Position numbers and translations under genes: made by a program. From Plantimonas leprariae (GTDB lineage: Bacteria > Pseudomonadota > Alphaproteobacteria > Rhizobiales > Rhizobiaceae), in NCBI RefSeq assembly GCF_008802405.1, contig NZ_VZDO01000002.1, positions 1 through 64,000 of the forward strand: DNA of 64,000 nt, written 5' to 3'. This document shows, piece after piece, positions 44,792-60,552 of this stretch (position 1 is the first letter of the stretch; each line of letters begins with the position of its first letter). The notes below the pieces were generated by a model. That model had not been told where the DNA came from and ran no database searches. It was given only the letters and a program-made list of their open reading frames with translations.

Positions 44792-46228
44792 TCAGACGAG
44801 CATGCCCATCGGGTTCTCGATGAAGCCCTTGAAGGCCTGCAGCAGCTCCGCGCCGAGCGCGCCGTCGACCGCCCGGTGATCGGTGGAGAGCGTCACGGAC
44901 ATCACGGTCGCGACCACCACCGCGCCGTTCTTCACCACCGCGCGCTGCTCCCCTGCCCCGACCGCGAGGATCGTCGCGTGCGGCGGGTTGATGACCGCCG
45001 CGAAATCGCGGATGCCGAACATGCCGAGATTCGAGATGGCGGTCGTGCCGCCTTGGTACTCCTCGGGCTTCAGCTTGCGCGAGCGTGCCCGCTTGGCGAG
45101 GTCCTTCATCTCGTTCGAGATGGTCGAAAGCGTCTTCTGGTCGGCTTTCCGCACGATCGGCGTGATGAGGCCGCCGTCGATCGACACGGCGACGCCGACA
45201 TCGACGGACTTGTGCTTCAGCATCGCGCCCTCGGTCCACGAGACGTTGGCCTCCGGCACCGCGTTCAGCGCCTTGGCCATCGCCTTGATGACCATGTCGT
45301 TGACCGACAGCTTGTAGGCCGGTTTGTCGCCGGCATCCGTCTTCACGAGCGGCGAGGCGGCATTGAGCTGCGAGCGCAGCGCCAGCAGCGCGTCGAGTTC
45401 GCAGTCGACCGTCAGGTAGAAGTGCGGAATCGTCGTCTTCGCTTCCACGAGGCGGCGCGCGATGGTCTTGCGCATGCCGTCGTGCGGCACCTTCTCGTAG
45501 GAGCCTTCCGCGAAGAGCTTGAGGATCTGGGCGTCGCTTTGGGCCTTCGGCTGGACGGGTGCCGATGCGGCTTCGGCCGCCGGCGCGGGTTTCGGGGTGT
45601 CCGGCGTGGCGGCGGCCGTTGCCGGCTTCGCGCCGCCCTTCGCCGCGCCTTCGAGGTCGGCCTTCACGATCCTGCCGTGCGGCCCGGAACCGGTGACGCC
45701 CGACAGGTCGATGCCCTGTTCCTTCGCCAGCCGCCGCGCCAGCGGCGAGGCGAAGACGCGGCTCTGCACTTCTCCGGCCGAACCACCCTGCCCGGCCGCG
45801 CGCGGCGCCTCGCCGTTCGGCCGCCCGATCGCCGCCGTCTCGTCCGCCTTGGCGTAGCCCTGCCGCTCGGGGTCCTTCGCGTCGTCAAGCGTGCCGACCA
45901 CGGCATCGTCGGCGCGGGCGTTCTCGTTGGCCGGCGTGCCGCCCGCCGTCGGCTTCGGCTCAGCCGATGCGCTGCCGGCGTCCTCGCCTTCGCCGGCCAG
46001 GATCGCGATCACGGCGTTCACTTTCACGCCTTCCGTGCCGGCCGGCACGACGATCTTCGCGACCTTGCCCTCGTCGACGGCCTCGACCTCCATCGTCGCC
46101 TTGTCGGTCTCGATCTCGGCGATCACGTCGCCGGCCGAAACCTGATCGCCCTCCTTCACCAGCCACTTGGCGAGGTTGCCCTCTTCCATGGTGGGCGAGA
46201 GCGCCGGCATCGTCACGTTGATGGGCAT
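44792..46228 (-). CDS. pdhC: Pyruvate dehydrogenase E2 (dihydrolipoamide acetyltransferase)
   Basis: E2 forms the core of the complex and transfers acetyl groups to CoA. The 478-residue product has one lipoyl domain (about 1-80) with the lipoylated lysine in [12 protein letters not shown] and a long Ala/Pro/Lys linker. The E1/E3-binding domain contains [20 protein letters not shown], and the catalytic domain ends in the active-site motif [20 protein letters not shown]. The lipoyl domain is nearly identical at DNA level over 70 bp to that in pdhB. It is 81 bp downstream of pdhB. Confidence 0.96.
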   Translation of the reverse strand: MPINVTMPALSPTMEEGNLAKWLVKEGDQVSAGDVIAEIETDKATMEVEAVDEGKVAKIVVPAGTEGVKVNAVIAILAGEGEDAGSASAEPKPTAGGTPANENARADDAVVGTLDDAKDPERQGYAKADETAAIGRPNGEAPRAAGQGGSAGEVQSRVFASPLARRLAKEQGIDLSGVTGSGPHGRIVKADLEGAAKGGAKPATAAATPDTPKPAPAAEAASAPVQPKAQSDAQILKLFAEGSYEKVPHDGMRKTIARRLVEAKTTIPHFYLTVDCELDALLALRSQLNAASPLVKTDAGDKPAYKLSVNDMVIKAMAKALNAVPEANVSWTEGAMLKHKSVDVGVAVSIDGGLITPIVRKADQKTLSTISNEMKDLAKRARSRKLKPEEYQGGTTAISNLGMFGIRDFAAVINPPHATILAVGAGEQRAVVKNGAVVVATVMSVTLSTDHRAVDGALGAELLQAFKGFIENPMGMLV

Positions 46229-46309
46229 CTGGCGATCTCCATGAAAGAGCGTCGATCGGCTCTTCGCGAATGCAAGCGATAGGAAGGCGGCAGGCTCCTG
46301 CCACCCGCG

Positions 46310-47761
<1,452 letters not shown>

Positions 47762-47777
47762 CTCGCGCTCTCCCGCC

Positions 47778-48863
47778 TTACTCGGCCGCCTGCGGCACGT
47801 CGTCGGCGTAAATGTCCGTCCAGAGCTCGGAAACGTCCGGCTCGCGATCGTTCTGCGCGAAGTCGGCCGCATCCGCCACCGTGTCGCGCACGTCCTTGTC
47901 GATCGCCTTCAGGTCGCCTTCAGACACGCCGAAATCGTTGATCAAACGGCTGCGCACCTTCTCGATCGGGTCGTTCTCGGCGCGCATCCGCTGCACCTCG
48001 TCGCGAGAGCGGTACTTGGCGGGATCGGACATCGAGTGGCCGCGATAGCGGTAGGTCATCATCTCCAGGATCATCGGACCCTTGCCGTCCCGGCAATGCG
48101 CCAGCGCCAGATCGCCGGCCGCCTTCACGGCCCGCACGTCCATGCCGTCGACCTGGATGCCCGGCACCTTGAAGGAGATGCCGCGGTGGGCGAAGTTCGT
48201 CTCGGCCGAAGCGCGGTTCACCGCCGTGCCCATGGCGTAACGGTTGTTCTCGATCACGTAGACGGCCGGCAGCTTCCACAGCGAGGCCATGTTGAAGGCC
48301 TCGTAGACCTGCCCCTGGTTCGCCGCGCCGTCGCCGAAATAGGTGATGGAAACGGACTTGTCGTCGCGATAGCGGTTGGCGAAGGCGAGGCCGGTGCCGA
48401 TCGGCACCTGCGCGCCGACGATGCCATGGCCGCCGTAGAAGGCCTTCTCCTTCGAGAACATGTGCATCGAGCCGCCCTTGCCTTTGGAGTAGCCTCCGCG
48501 GCGGCCGGTGAGCTCGGCCATCACGCCGCGCGACTCCATGCCGGTGGCGAGCATGTGGCCGTGGTCGCGATAGCCGGTAACGACCTGATCGCCCTCCCGC
48601 ATCGCCATCTGCATGCCGACGACCACGGCCTCCTGGCCGATGTAGAGGTGGCAGAAGCCGCCGATGAAGCCCATGCCGTAGAGCTGGCCGGCCTTCTCCT
48701 CGAAGCGGCGGATCAGCAGCATGTCGCGGTAGGCGCGAAGGTCGTCGTCCTTCGAGAAGGACTGCGGCGCCGGAGCCTCGAACTGCTCCAGCGTGCGGAC
48801 GATCTCGGATGCCGTCGGAGCCGTCTCGGCCTGGGGGGCTTTCTTCTGTCTGGTCGCGGCCAT
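47778..48863 (-). CDS. pdhA: Pyruvate dehydrogenase E1 alpha subunit
   Basis: PdhA binds thiamine pyrophosphate and decarboxylates pyruvate. ATG 48863 gives 361 residues; the open frame to 48905 adds 14 unconserved residues. The N-terminal 30 residues are a Lys/Ala-rich extension. Conserved segments are [49 protein letters not shown], and the TPP motif [20 protein letters not shown] through [15 protein letters not shown]. It heads the pdhABC operon, with a plausible CTATAT promoter upstream. Confidence 0.96.
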   Translation of the reverse strand: MAATRQKKAPQAETAPTASEIVRTLEQFEAPAPQSFSKDDDLRAYRDMLLIRRFEEKAGQLYGMGFIGGFCHLYIGQEAVVVGMQMAMREGDQVVTGYRDHGHMLATGMESRGVMAELTGRRGGYSKGKGGSMHMFSKEKAFYGGHGIVGAQVPIGTGLAFANRYRDDKSVSITYFGDGAANQGQVYEAFNMASLWKLPAVYVIENNRYAMGTAVNRASAETNFAHRGISFKVPGIQVDGMDVRAVKAAGDLALAHCRDGKGPMILEMMTYRYRGHSMSDPAKYRSRDEVQRMRAENDPIEKVRSRLINDFGVSEGDLKAIDKDVRDTVADAADFAQNDREPDVSELWTDIYADDVPQAAE

Positions 48864-48916
48864 CGCGCCTCTCCGTGTCGCCCTCGCATCCAGAACAGGA
48901 TGCATTTAGCGCGCGA

Positions 48917-48944
48917 ATATAGCCATGGCGGATGCGGCCGCAAG
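48917..48944 (-). promoter_or_regulatory. Candidate promoter for pdhABC
   Basis: On the minus strand CTTGCG (48944-48939) and CTATAT (48922-48917) are spaced by 16 bases, matching the alphaproteobacterial CTTGAC-N17-CTATAT pattern well at -10. Between it and the pdhA ATG is a small hairpin (GCATCC-N6-GGATGC, 48886-48903) in the 5' leader. Confidence 0.45.
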
Positions 48945-49016
48945 CGCGACCGGAAGTTTCAACCTACGTTCGGTTCAATTGTTGCGATGCAGTAGAATGA
49001 ACTATATCCCGGTTCA

Positions 49017-49325
49017 CTACCGTAGGATGACGACCTCGTCGGCCGTCGAGTAGTTCAGCGCCTGTCGCGCGCGCTCGTCGATCATGTCGCGGTCGAGCGT
49101 CCCGTCGTGAAGAAGCTGCACGCGCTGCTCCAACCGCTCCCGCTGCTTGCGCAGCTTTTCGTATGCACCCTGCGAGTTCGCAAGCGTCTGGACGAGCTGC
49201 TGCTTGGCTTCGAGGCCGTAGCGTCCGCTCTGCGCATGGATCGCGAAATAGGCGAGGAAGCTGCAGGTCACCGCCGGCACGATGAGCTTGGCGAGCTTCG
49301 ACTTGCGATACTGCCTGGTGAGCAT
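49017..49325 (-). CDS. ftsB: Septum formation initiator FtsB/DivIC family
   Basis: FtsB links FtsQ and FtsL in the divisome and helps activate septal wall synthesis. The 102-residue bitopic protein has a short basic cytoplasmic end (MLTRQYRKSKLAK), one membrane helix (LIVPAVTCSFLAYFAIHA), a coiled coil (LEAKQQLVQTLANSQGAYEK then LRKQRERLEQRVQLL), and the family signature DMIDERARQALNYSTADEVV. ATG 49325 is preferred over 49337. The eno-ftsB-pdhA order is conserved. A CtrA-like box lies 36-50 bases upstream. Confidence 0.9.
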   Translation of the reverse strand: MLTRQYRKSKLAKLIVPAVTCSFLAYFAIHAQSGRYGLEAKQQLVQTLANSQGAYEKLRKQRERLEQRVQLLHDGTLDRDMIDERARQALNYSTADEVVILR

Positions 49326-49360
49326 GAGTTTTGCCATTTGGCAAACATCGCACCGCGGCT

Positions 49361-49375
49361 TTAACGGGCGGTTAA
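49361..49375. promoter_or_regulatory. CtrA-like box (TTAA-N7-TTAA) upstream of ftsB
   Basis: TTAA at 49361-49364 and TTAA at 49372-49375 are separated by seven bases (CGGGCGG), the spacing of CtrA sites. TTAA is uncommon in this GC-rich window, so the paired arrangement stands out. It is placed where a regulator would contact the ftsB promoter, in keeping with CtrA control of division genes in this class. Confidence 0.5.
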
Positions 49376-49423
49376 GCCTGCCTGCGCTTGGCGCGCATAC
49401 GCTTTGGTCACGCGCTGCGAGGA

Positions 49424-49454
49424 TCGTCGTCCCAAGTCGGACCTGGGACGACGA
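49424..49454. terminator. 11-bp stem-loop downstream of eno
   Basis: TCGTCGTCCCA (49424-49434) and TGGGACGACGA (49444-49454) pair perfectly around a 9-nt loop, 23 bases past the eno stop codon. No T-run follows on the minus strand, so it may act as a Rho-assisted terminator or 3' stabiliser, or be a member of a dispersed palindromic repeat family. Confidence 0.6.
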
Positions 49455-49477
49455 GCGAAGGCGGTGAAAGCCGCCGA

Positions 49478-54099
<4,622 letters not shown>

Positions 54100-54219
54100 C
54101 AGGAATTTCAAAAGGAGGATCGAAGTGGCTGCCTCTTATAGGAGGCGTCCGGCAAATCCAAATCCTTTCGCCGCGCCGGCGGATGCTGCGGCGGCACGAG
54201 AAATTCAACGGCGCGCTGC

Positions 54220-54248
54220 TTGCGTCTCTCTCCCGCATTTTCCTATAG
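54220..54248 (+). promoter_or_regulatory. Candidate promoter of the ppiD-trpDC-moaC-moeA operon
   Basis: TTGCGT (54220-54225) and CTATAG (54243-54248) are separated by 17 bases. The predicted start point falls about 30 bases before the ppiD ATG at 54284. This supports that ATG over an upstream GTG at 54125, which would lie before the promoter. Confidence 0.5.
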
Positions 54249-54283
54249 CCGGGTCGAGACGAGGCTCAAGGTTTCCCCGCACG

Positions 54284-56176
54284 ATGCTGAAGACGCTGCG
54301 CAACAAGACGTCCGGCCTGATCGCCAAGGGCATTCTCGGCCTCGTCGTGGTCGGCTTCGTGGTGACGGGCTTCGCCGGGTTCTTCCAGGGCGGCCAGTCG
54401 ACCACGGTGGTGTCCGCCGGGCGGACGAAGCTCGGCTTCGAGGACTACCTGCTGGCTTGGCGCCAGTTCGAGGTCGTGATCGCCAGGCAGCTCCAGCGCC
54501 GTCCCACGAAGGAGGAAGCCGTACAGCAGGGCATCGAGCAGCGCGTCCTGTCGCAGCTGATAACCGATGCCGCGCTGGACGAGCAGGCACGCCGCCTCGA
54601 CCTCGGCATGTCGGAAGAACGGCTCGCCCAGCTGATCTCCGAGGATCCGTCCTTCCATAACGGGACGGGCAACTTCTCGCGCGACGCGTTCCGCCAGTTC
54701 CTGAACGGCATCGGCATGTCGGAGAACGGCTTCATCCGCAACCGGCAGCGGAACGCCGCGAGCAGTCAGCTCGTCGATGCAGTCGCGCGCGGCGCCACGG
54801 CCCCGCTGGCCGTCCGCACCGCCTTCGGCCTCTATTCCGACGAGCGCCGGACGGTGGACTACCTGACCATCCCGACCGCCTCCGTCGAGCCGATCGCCGA
54901 GCCCGCGCCGGACGCACTGGCGAAGTACTTCGACACGAACAAGCAGCGCTACCGCGCGCCGGAATACCGCGCCGTCGACTACGTGCTGCTGACGCCGGAA
55001 GCCCTGTCCGATCCGGCTGCCGTGACCGACGAGGATGTCCAGCGCGAATACGATCGCGCCAAGAGCCGCTACACGACGCCGGAGCGCCGGCAGGTGCAGC
55101 AGCTCCTCTTTTCGGATGCAGCCGCCGCGACCGCCGCGCGGGCGCAGCTCGCCGGCGGCACACCGGTCGAGCAGCTTGCCGCCGCGGCGAACGGCCAGAA
55201 GCCGTCCGTCTCCGATCTGGGCTTGCGCGCGAAATCCGAGATCCGCGACAAGTCCATCGCCGACGCCGCCTTCGCGCTCCAGCCCGGTCAGGTCTCGGAA
55301 GTCGTGAACGGCGCGTTCGGGCCGGCGCTCCTGCGCATCCTGAAGACCGAGCCAGAAGTCGTGAAGCCGCTCGACGAGGTGCGCGACGACGTCCGCCAGC
55401 GGCTGGCGCTGCAGATCGCGAACGACGAGGTCCAGCAGGCTCGCAACACCTTCGACGATGCCCGCGCCGGCGGCGCGACGCTGAAGGAGGCGGCGCAGCG
55501 CGCCGGCGTCGCCTTGAAGAGCGTGCCGGCCGTATCGCGCGTCGGCGAGGCGCCGGACGAGAAGCCAGTCGCCGACCTGCCGCAGGCCGAGGGTTTTCTC
55601 GACGGCGTCTTCGCCGCCGACATCGGCGCCGAGAATCCGGTGATCGACCTCCAGCCGTCCGGCGCGCTGATCTACGAGGTGACGAAGATCGATCCGGCGC
55701 GCGACCGCACGCTCGACGACGTGCGCGCCAAGGTCGTCGCCGACTGGAAGTCCGATGAAGCGCAGCGCCTCGTCGGCGAACGGGCGACGGAACTCAAGAA
55801 GCGGCTGGACGGCGGCGAGTCGCTCGACGCCATCGCGAGCGCAGAGAAGCTGACGAAGGAGACCGCGCCCGCTGTCACCCGGCAGACCGCCTCCGGCCAG
55901 CTCGGCGGCGAAGGCGCCGAGAAGGCCTTCGCCGGCAAGGAAGGGCTGACGGCCATCGCGACCGGCCCGGACGGTGCTTCGCGACTGCTCATGAGGGTCG
56001 CCTCCGTCGCCCCGCCGATCGACCCGCTGAAGTCGATCAAGGACAGCGACGCCGACCAGCTCGACCAGTACGTGCAGAACGATCTCCTGCAATCCTATGT
56101 CGACGGGCTGCGGCAGGACCTCCAGGTCGTCCCCCATCCGCAGGCGATCGCGCAGATCCAGGCATCGGTCCGATGA
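54284..56176 (+). CDS. ppiD: Peptidyl-prolyl isomerase PpiD/SurA-type periplasmic chaperone
   Basis: This inner-membrane-anchored periplasmic folding factor has 630 residues. A cytoplasmic stub ([16 protein letters not shown]) precedes a single membrane helix ([18 protein letters not shown]). The SurA_N-like domain ([20 protein letters not shown]) follows, then a parvulin-like region around [20 protein letters not shown] and [20 protein letters not shown]-type sequence, and a helical C terminus. The catalytic parvulin residues cannot be confirmed by eye, so it may act mainly as a chaperone. The trpD ATG overlaps its stop. Confidence 0.9.
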   Translation: MLKTLRNKTSGLIAKGILGLVVVGFVVTGFAGFFQGGQSTTVVSAGRTKLGFEDYLLAWRQFEVVIARQLQRRPTKEEAVQQGIEQRVLSQLITDAALDEQARRLDLGMSEERLAQLISEDPSFHNGTGNFSRDAFRQFLNGIGMSENGFIRNRQRNAASSQLVDAVARGATAPLAVRTAFGLYSDERRTVDYLTIPTASVEPIAEPAPDALAKYFDTNKQRYRAPEYRAVDYVLLTPEALSDPAAVTDEDVQREYDRAKSRYTTPERRQVQQLLFSDAAAATAARAQLAGGTPVEQLAAAANGQKPSVSDLGLRAKSEIRDKSIADAAFALQPGQVSEVVNGAFGPALLRILKTEPEVVKPLDEVRDDVRQRLALQIANDEVQQARNTFDDARAGGATLKEAAQRAGVALKSVPAVSRVGEAPDEKPVADLPQAEGFLDGVFAADIGAENPVIDLQPSGALIYEVTKIDPARDRTLDDVRAKVVADWKSDEAQRLVGERATELKKRLDGGESLDAIASAEKLTKETAPAVTRQTASGQLGGEGAEKAFAGKEGLTAIATGPDGASRLLMRVASVAPPIDPLKSIKDSDADQLDQYVQNDLLQSYVDGLRQDLQVVPHPQAIAQIQASVR

Positions 56177-57204
56177 GCGTATCGCTGAAGCCGCATCTCG
56201 CGAAGGTCGCGGGCGGCTTCGCGCTGACGCGCGCCGAGGCGGAAGAAGCCTTCGGCATCATCATGGCCGGCGAGGCGACGCCGTCGCAGATCGGCGGCTT
56301 CCTGATGGCGCTGCGGGTTCGCGGCGAGACGGTCGACGAGCTCGCCGGCGCGGTGTCGGTGATGCGCGCCAACATGCTGCCCGTCGCCGCGCCGGCCGAC
56401 GCGATCGACATCGTCGGCACCGGCGGCGACCATGCCGGCACCCTGAACGTCTCGACCTGCGCCGCCTTCGTCGCGGCCGGCTGCGGCCTTGTCGTCGCCA
56501 AGCATGGCAACCGCGCCCTCTCCTCCCGTTCCGGCTCGGGCGACGTGCTGACCGCGCTCGGCGTGAACGTCGATCTCGCGCCGGCCGGCATTTCCCGCGC
56601 CATCGCGGCGGCCGGGATCGGCTTCATGTTCGCGCCGCTGCATCATTCGGCGATGCGCTTCGTCGGCCCGACACGCGTCGAGCTCGGCACCCGCACGATC
56701 TTCAACCTGCTCGGGCCGCTGTCGAACCCCGCCTCGGTCGACCGGATGCTGGTCGGAGTCTACGCGCCGGAATGGCTGGTGCCGGTGGCCGAAGCGCTGG
56801 GATCGCTCGGCGCGCGCAGCGTCTGGGTCGTCCACGGCGAAGGCATCGACGAGATGACGACCTGCGGCACGACCGACGTCGCCGCTTGGAAGGACGGGCG
56901 CGTCGAGCGTTTCACCGTGACGCCGGAAGAGGTCGGGATCGAACGCGTCGGGATTGAGGCGATCCGCGGCGGCGACGGCACCGCGAACGCCGCGGCGCTC
57001 CGCGCCGTGCTGGAGGGCGCGCGGAACCCGTATCGCGACATCGTGCTTCTGAACGTGGCGGGTGCGCTGGTGATGGCGGAACGCGCCTCCGATCTTCGAG
57101 GCGGCATCGCGCTGGCGGCCGAGGCGATCGACGACGGTCGCGCGCTCGCCGCGCTGGAAAAGCTGATTGCCGCATCCAACCAGCCCGGAGGCATGGCCGC
57201 GTGA
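56173..57204 (+). CDS. trpD: Anthranilate phosphoribosyltransferase
   Basis: TrpD joins anthranilate to phosphoribosyl pyrophosphate in tryptophan synthesis. The 343-residue product has the PRPP-binding [20 protein letters not shown] and [21 protein letters not shown] segments, [20 protein letters not shown] (anthranilate site), and [11 protein letters not shown]. The ATG overlaps the ppiD stop and its own stop overlaps the trpC GTG, so this is a tightly packed operon. No trp leader peptide was seen; control is likely through the ppiD promoter. Confidence 0.97.
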   Translation: MSVSLKPHLAKVAGGFALTRAEAEEAFGIIMAGEATPSQIGGFLMALRVRGETVDELAGAVSVMRANMLPVAAPADAIDIVGTGGDHAGTLNVSTCAAFVAAGCGLVVAKHGNRALSSRSGSGDVLTALGVNVDLAPAGISRAIAAAGIGFMFAPLHHSAMRFVGPTRVELGTRTIFNLLGPLSNPASVDRMLVGVYAPEWLVPVAEALGSLGARSVWVVHGEGIDEMTTCGTTDVAAWKDGRVERFTVTPEEVGIERVGIEAIRGGDGTANAAALRAVLEGARNPYRDIVLLNVAGALVMAERASDLRGGIALAAEAIDDGRALAALEKLIAASNQPGGMAA

Positions 57205-58016
57205 CGGACATCCTGAGGAAAATCGAGGCCTACAAACGGGACGAGATCGCCAACGCCAAGCGCGAGCGCTCGCTCGCCGAGGTGGAAGCGGCGGCACGCG
57301 ACGTTTCTCTCCCGCGCGGATTCGCCAAGGCCATCGGTGCGAAGCATGCCGCCGGCCAATACGCGCTGATCGCAGAGATCAAGAAGGCGAGCCCATCGAA
57401 GGGGCTGATCCGCGCCGACTTCGATCCGCCGTCGCTGGCGCAGGCCTACGAGCGCGGCGGTGCGGCCTGCCTCAGCATCCTCACCGACAAGCCGTCGTTC
57501 CAGGGCGATCCGGCGTTCCTCGCCGCGGGCCGCGACGCCACCGCCCTCCCCGCCCTGCGTAAGGATTTCATGTTCGACACCTATCAGGTCGCCGAGGCGC
57601 GGGCCTGGGGCGCGGACGCGATCCTGATCATCATGGCGGCCGTCGACGACGCGCTCGCCGCCGACCTCGAAGCGGCCGCGCTCGCCTACGGCATGGACGT
57701 GCTGATCGAAGTCCACGACGAAGCGGAGACGGAACGCGCGCTGCGACTCCGCTCGCCGCTGCTCGGGATCAACAACCGCAATCTCCGAACGTTCGAGACG
57801 GACCTCGCGACGTCCAGCCGGCTGGCGAAGCTGGCGCCGCCGGACCGCATCCTCGTCGGCGAGAGCGGCATCTTTACCGCGACGGACTGCGACCTTCTCG
57901 CCCGCGACGGCATCCGCACCTACCTCGTCGGCGAAAGCCTGATGCGGCAAGCCGATGTCGAAGCGGCCACCCGCGCGCTTCTCGCCCTCCCGGCGGCGGC
58001 GGAAGCCGCGGCATGA
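57201..58016 (+). CDS. trpC: Indole-3-glycerol phosphate synthase
   Basis: TrpC closes the indole ring in tryptophan synthesis. The 271-residue TIM barrel is monofunctional (no fused TrpF). It starts at GTG 57201 with the family N terminus [19 protein letters not shown]. It has the catalytic [48 protein letters not shown] and [12 protein letters not shown], and the phosphate-binding VGESGIFT near the end. Its stop overlaps moaC by four bases (ATGA). Confidence 0.97.
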   Translation: MTDILRKIEAYKRDEIANAKRERSLAEVEAAARDVSLPRGFAKAIGAKHAAGQYALIAEIKKASPSKGLIRADFDPPSLAQAYERGGAACLSILTDKPSFQGDPAFLAAGRDATALPALRKDFMFDTYQVAEARAWGADAILIIMAAVDDALAADLEAAALAYGMDVLIEVHDEAETERALRLRSPLLGINNRNLRTFETDLATSSRLAKLAPPDRILVGESGIFTATDCDLLARDGIRTYLVGESLMRQADVEAATRALLALPAAAEAAA

Positions 58017-58513
58017 GCGAGGCGCGCCTCACGCATCTCGATCCCGGCGGCGCGGCCTCGATGGTCGATGTCGGCGGGAAGCAGGCGACGCGGCGGGTCG
58101 CGGTGGCGGAGGGCCGGGTCGCGATGGCGGCGGAAACGCTGCGCACCATCGAGGCCGGCAACCTGAAGAAAGGCGACGTCTTCGGAGCCGCGCGCATCGC
58201 GGGCATCATGGCGGCGAAGCGCACCTCGGAACTCGTACCGCTCTGTCATCCGCTGCTTCTCGAGAAGATCGACGTCTCGATCGAACCGGACCCTGCCCTG
58301 CCAGGCCTCCTGGTCACCGCGACCGTGAGCCTCACCGGCAAGACCGGCGTCGAGATGGAAGCGCTCACCGCCGCCTCGGTCGCCTGCCTCACGATCTACG
58401 ACATGGCGAAGGCGGTCGACCGCGGCATGACGATCACCGGGGTCTGCGTCGTCGAAAAGTCCGGTGGCCGCTCCGGCGACTGGACCGCGCCGAGCGCAGC
58501 GGCCGCGACGTGA
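58013..58513 (+). CDS. moaC: Cyclic pyranopterin monophosphate synthase
   Basis: MoaC makes cPMP, the first stable intermediate of molybdenum cofactor synthesis. The 166-residue product shows [40 protein letters not shown], the conserved [12 protein letters not shown], and [20 protein letters not shown] followed by KAVDRGM and EKSGGRSG, covering all active-site motifs of the family. The pairing of trp genes with moaC-moeA is typical of Hyphomicrobiales. The stop overlaps the GTG of moeA. Confidence 0.97.
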   Translation: MSEARLTHLDPGGAASMVDVGGKQATRRVAVAEGRVAMAAETLRTIEAGNLKKGDVFGAARIAGIMAAKRTSELVPLCHPLLLEKIDVSIEPDPALPGLLVTATVSLTGKTGVEMEALTAASVACLTIYDMAKAVDRGMTITGVCVVEKSGGRSGDWTAPSAAAAT

Positions 58514-59715
58514 TCTCCGTCGAGGAAGCCTTCGCTCGCATCGTCGGACGCGCCGAACCGCTGGCGGAAACCGAGACGGTGCCGCTGCGACAGGCGTTCG
58601 GGCGCGTCCTTGCGCGCGACCTTGTCGCGAACCGCACGCAGCCCGGCTTTCCGGCCTCGGCGATGGATGGCTATGCCGTTCGCGCGGCGGACTGCGCGGC
58701 CCCGTTTCGCGACCTTCGCGTGATCGGCGAATCGGCCGCAGGCCGCTCCTTCGATGGCACGATTGCCGCCGGCGAGTGCGTCCGCATCTTCACCGGCGCG
58801 CCGGTGCCAAAGGGCGCCGACGCGATCCTGATCCAGGAGAACGCCGAGCGCACGGAAACCGGAACGATCCGGCCGACCTCGGCCGTCGACACCGGCCGCC
58901 ATATCCGGCGTGCCGGCGCGGATTTCGCGAGCGGCGACGTGCTCGTCTCCGGAGCGTCCCGCTTTTCCGCCGGACGGATCGCGCTCGCTGCGAGCGGCGG
59001 CCATCCGAGCGTCGAAGTCGTCCGCCGCCCGCGCGTCGCCATCCTCGCCACCGGGGACGAACTCGTTCTTCCCGGCGAACCGATCGGTCCTTCGCAGATC
59101 GTCGCCTCGAACACCTTCGGCATCGCCGCGATTGCGGAGAGGGCCGGAGCCGAGCTCTTCGACTACGGCATCGCCCGCGACGACGAGGGCGCGATAGGCG
59201 CGCTCGTCGACCGCGCGGCGGCGGAAGATATCGACATCCTCGTCACCATCGGCGGCGCTTCGGTCGGCGACCACGACCTCGTCGGCGAGGTCTTCGCGTC
59301 GCGCGGCGTGGCGCTCGACTTCTGGAAGGTCGCGATGCGGCCGGGCAAGCCGCTGATGGCCGGGCGGCTCGGGGCCATGCACGTGCTCGGGCTGCCCGGC
59401 AATCCGGCCTCCAGCATGGTCACGGCGACGCTGTTCCTGAAACCGCTCGTCCAGGCGCTCGGCGGCGTGCCGAATCCCATCGTCTACCGCGAGGGCGTTC
59501 TCGGGGCGGAGATGGCCGCGAACGACGAACGCGCCGACTACATCCGCGCGACGCTGGACGAAGCGTCCGCCGTAACCCCGATCGTCAACCCGTTCGGCCG
59601 GCAGGATTCCTCGCTCCTGTCGGTCTTTGCCGCGGCCGACGCGCTCCTCCTGCGCCCGCCCCATGCCCCTGCCGCTCAGCGTGGCGACCTCTGTCGGTAC
59701 ATCGCGCTGTCCTAA
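58510..59715 (+). CDS. moeA: Molybdopterin molybdenumtransferase MoeA
   Basis: MoeA inserts molybdate into adenylylated molybdopterin. The 401-residue product starts at GTG 58510. It shows [20 protein letters not shown] near the N terminus, [39 protein letters not shown], the MoCF-type [13 protein letters not shown], and the conserved [11 protein letters not shown] followed by [20 protein letters not shown]. The C-terminal domain IV follows. It is the last gene of the operon. The lexA operator begins five bases after its stop. Confidence 0.96.
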   Translation: MISVEEAFARIVGRAEPLAETETVPLRQAFGRVLARDLVANRTQPGFPASAMDGYAVRAADCAAPFRDLRVIGESAAGRSFDGTIAAGECVRIFTGAPVPKGADAILIQENAERTETGTIRPTSAVDTGRHIRRAGADFASGDVLVSGASRFSAGRIALAASGGHPSVEVVRRPRVAILATGDELVLPGEPIGPSQIVASNTFGIAAIAERAGAELFDYGIARDDEGAIGALVDRAAAEDIDILVTIGGASVGDHDLVGEVFASRGVALDFWKVAMRPGKPLMAGRLGAMHVLGLPGNPASSMVTATLFLKPLVQALGGVPNPIVYREGVLGAEMAANDERADYIRATLDEASAVTPIVNPFGRQDSSLLSVFAAADALLLRPPHAPAAQRGDLCRYIALS

Positions 59716-59720
59716 ACGTT

Positions 59721-59746
59721 GAACGCTTGCGGAACACAACTAGAAC
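59721..59746. promoter_or_regulatory. SOS operator: three GAAC half-sites at 11-bp steps
   Basis: GAAC occurs at 59721-59724, 59732-59735 and 59743-59746, each separated by exactly seven bases. This gives two overlapping GAAC-N7-GAAC boxes, the alphaproteobacterial LexA site (GTTC-N7-GTTC on the other strand). A further GTTC-N7-GTTT at 59758-59772 is a near match. A TTGCGG/TATACT-like promoter overlaps the boxes, so bound LexA would block its own transcription. Confidence 0.85.
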
Positions 59747-59788
59747 ATATACTCATTGTTCAGGTTTTGTTTTGGTGAGTCCACCGCC

Positions 59789-60514
59789 ATGTTGACCCGC
59801 AAACAGCACGATCTCCTGCTCTTCATCCACCAGCGCCTGCAGGACGCCGGCGTCCCGCCGTCCTTCGACGAGATGAAGGACGCGCTCGACCTCAAGTCGA
59901 AGTCGGGCATCCATCGCCTGATCACCGCGCTGGAAGAACGCGGCTTCATCCGAAGGCTGCCGAACCGAGCCCGCGCGCTGGAGGTTCTCCGGCTGCCCGA
60001 ATCGATCTCGCAGCGGGCGCAGAAATCCCGCACCGGCTTCACGCCGAGCGTCATCGACGGCTCCAAGGGCGTGCGCGCTCCGGCACCCGAGGCGTCCGAG
60101 AAGGTGGTTCGCGCTTTCCCATCGGCGAATCAGTCGATCGGCATTCCGGTCATGGGGCGCATCGCCGCCGGTGTGCCGATCGCCGCGATCCAGAACAATA
60201 CGCACCACATCCAGATGCCGCCGGATATGCTGGGCGCGGGCGAGCACTACGCGCTGGAGGTGAAGGGCGACTCGATGATCGAGGCCGGCATCCTCGACGG
60301 CGACACGGTCATCATCCGCAAGTCCGAGGTCGCGACGCAGGGCGAGATCGTCGTGGCCCTCGTCGACGACGAGGAGGCGACCTTGAAGCGCTTCCGCAAG
60401 CGCGGCGACACGGTGGCGCTGGAAGCGGCGAACCCGGCCTACGAGACGCGCATCTTCGGCGCGGACCGCGTGAAGGTGCAGGGCAAGCTGGTCGGCCTCA
60501 TCCGTCGGTACTGA
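59789..60514 (+). CDS. lexA: SOS repressor LexA
   Basis: LexA represses SOS genes and is autocleaved when RecA is activated. The 241-residue product has an N-terminal winged helix-turn-helix ([40 protein letters not shown]) and a linker. The S24 peptidase domain carries the Ala-Gly cleavage site in [12 protein letters not shown], the catalytic serine in [16 protein letters not shown], and the lysine in [13 protein letters not shown] 59789 fits the family start, and an in-frame upstream codon at 59756 would lie inside the operator region. Self-regulation is likely through the boxes upstream. Confidence 0.97.
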   Translation: MLTRKQHDLLLFIHQRLQDAGVPPSFDEMKDALDLKSKSGIHRLITALEERGFIRRLPNRARALEVLRLPESISQRAQKSRTGFTPSVIDGSKGVRAPAPEASEKVVRAFPSANQSIGIPVMGRIAAGVPIAAIQNNTHHIQMPPDMLGAGEHYALEVKGDSMIEAGILDGDTVIIRKSEVATQGEIVVALVDDEEATLKRFRKRGDTVALEAANPAYETRIFGADRVKVQGKLVGLIRRY

Positions 60515-60552
60515 GCCGGTAGCGATCAAGCTGCGGACACCCGCCGCGCTCG

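Noticed and set aside
42256-44823. 855-codon plus-strand frame opposite lpdA and the SGNH hydrolase gene
   Set aside because: High-GC DNA opens long antisense frames; the product is Arg/His/Asp-rich without family features, while lpdA on the other strand has every expected motif.
54112-54127. Strong AAGGAGG sequence followed by an in-frame GTG at 54125, which would extend ppiD by 53 residues
   Set aside because: The extension (rich in Arg and Ala with consecutive rare AGG codons) has no protein-like features, and the best promoter (54220-54248) lies downstream of this GTG.
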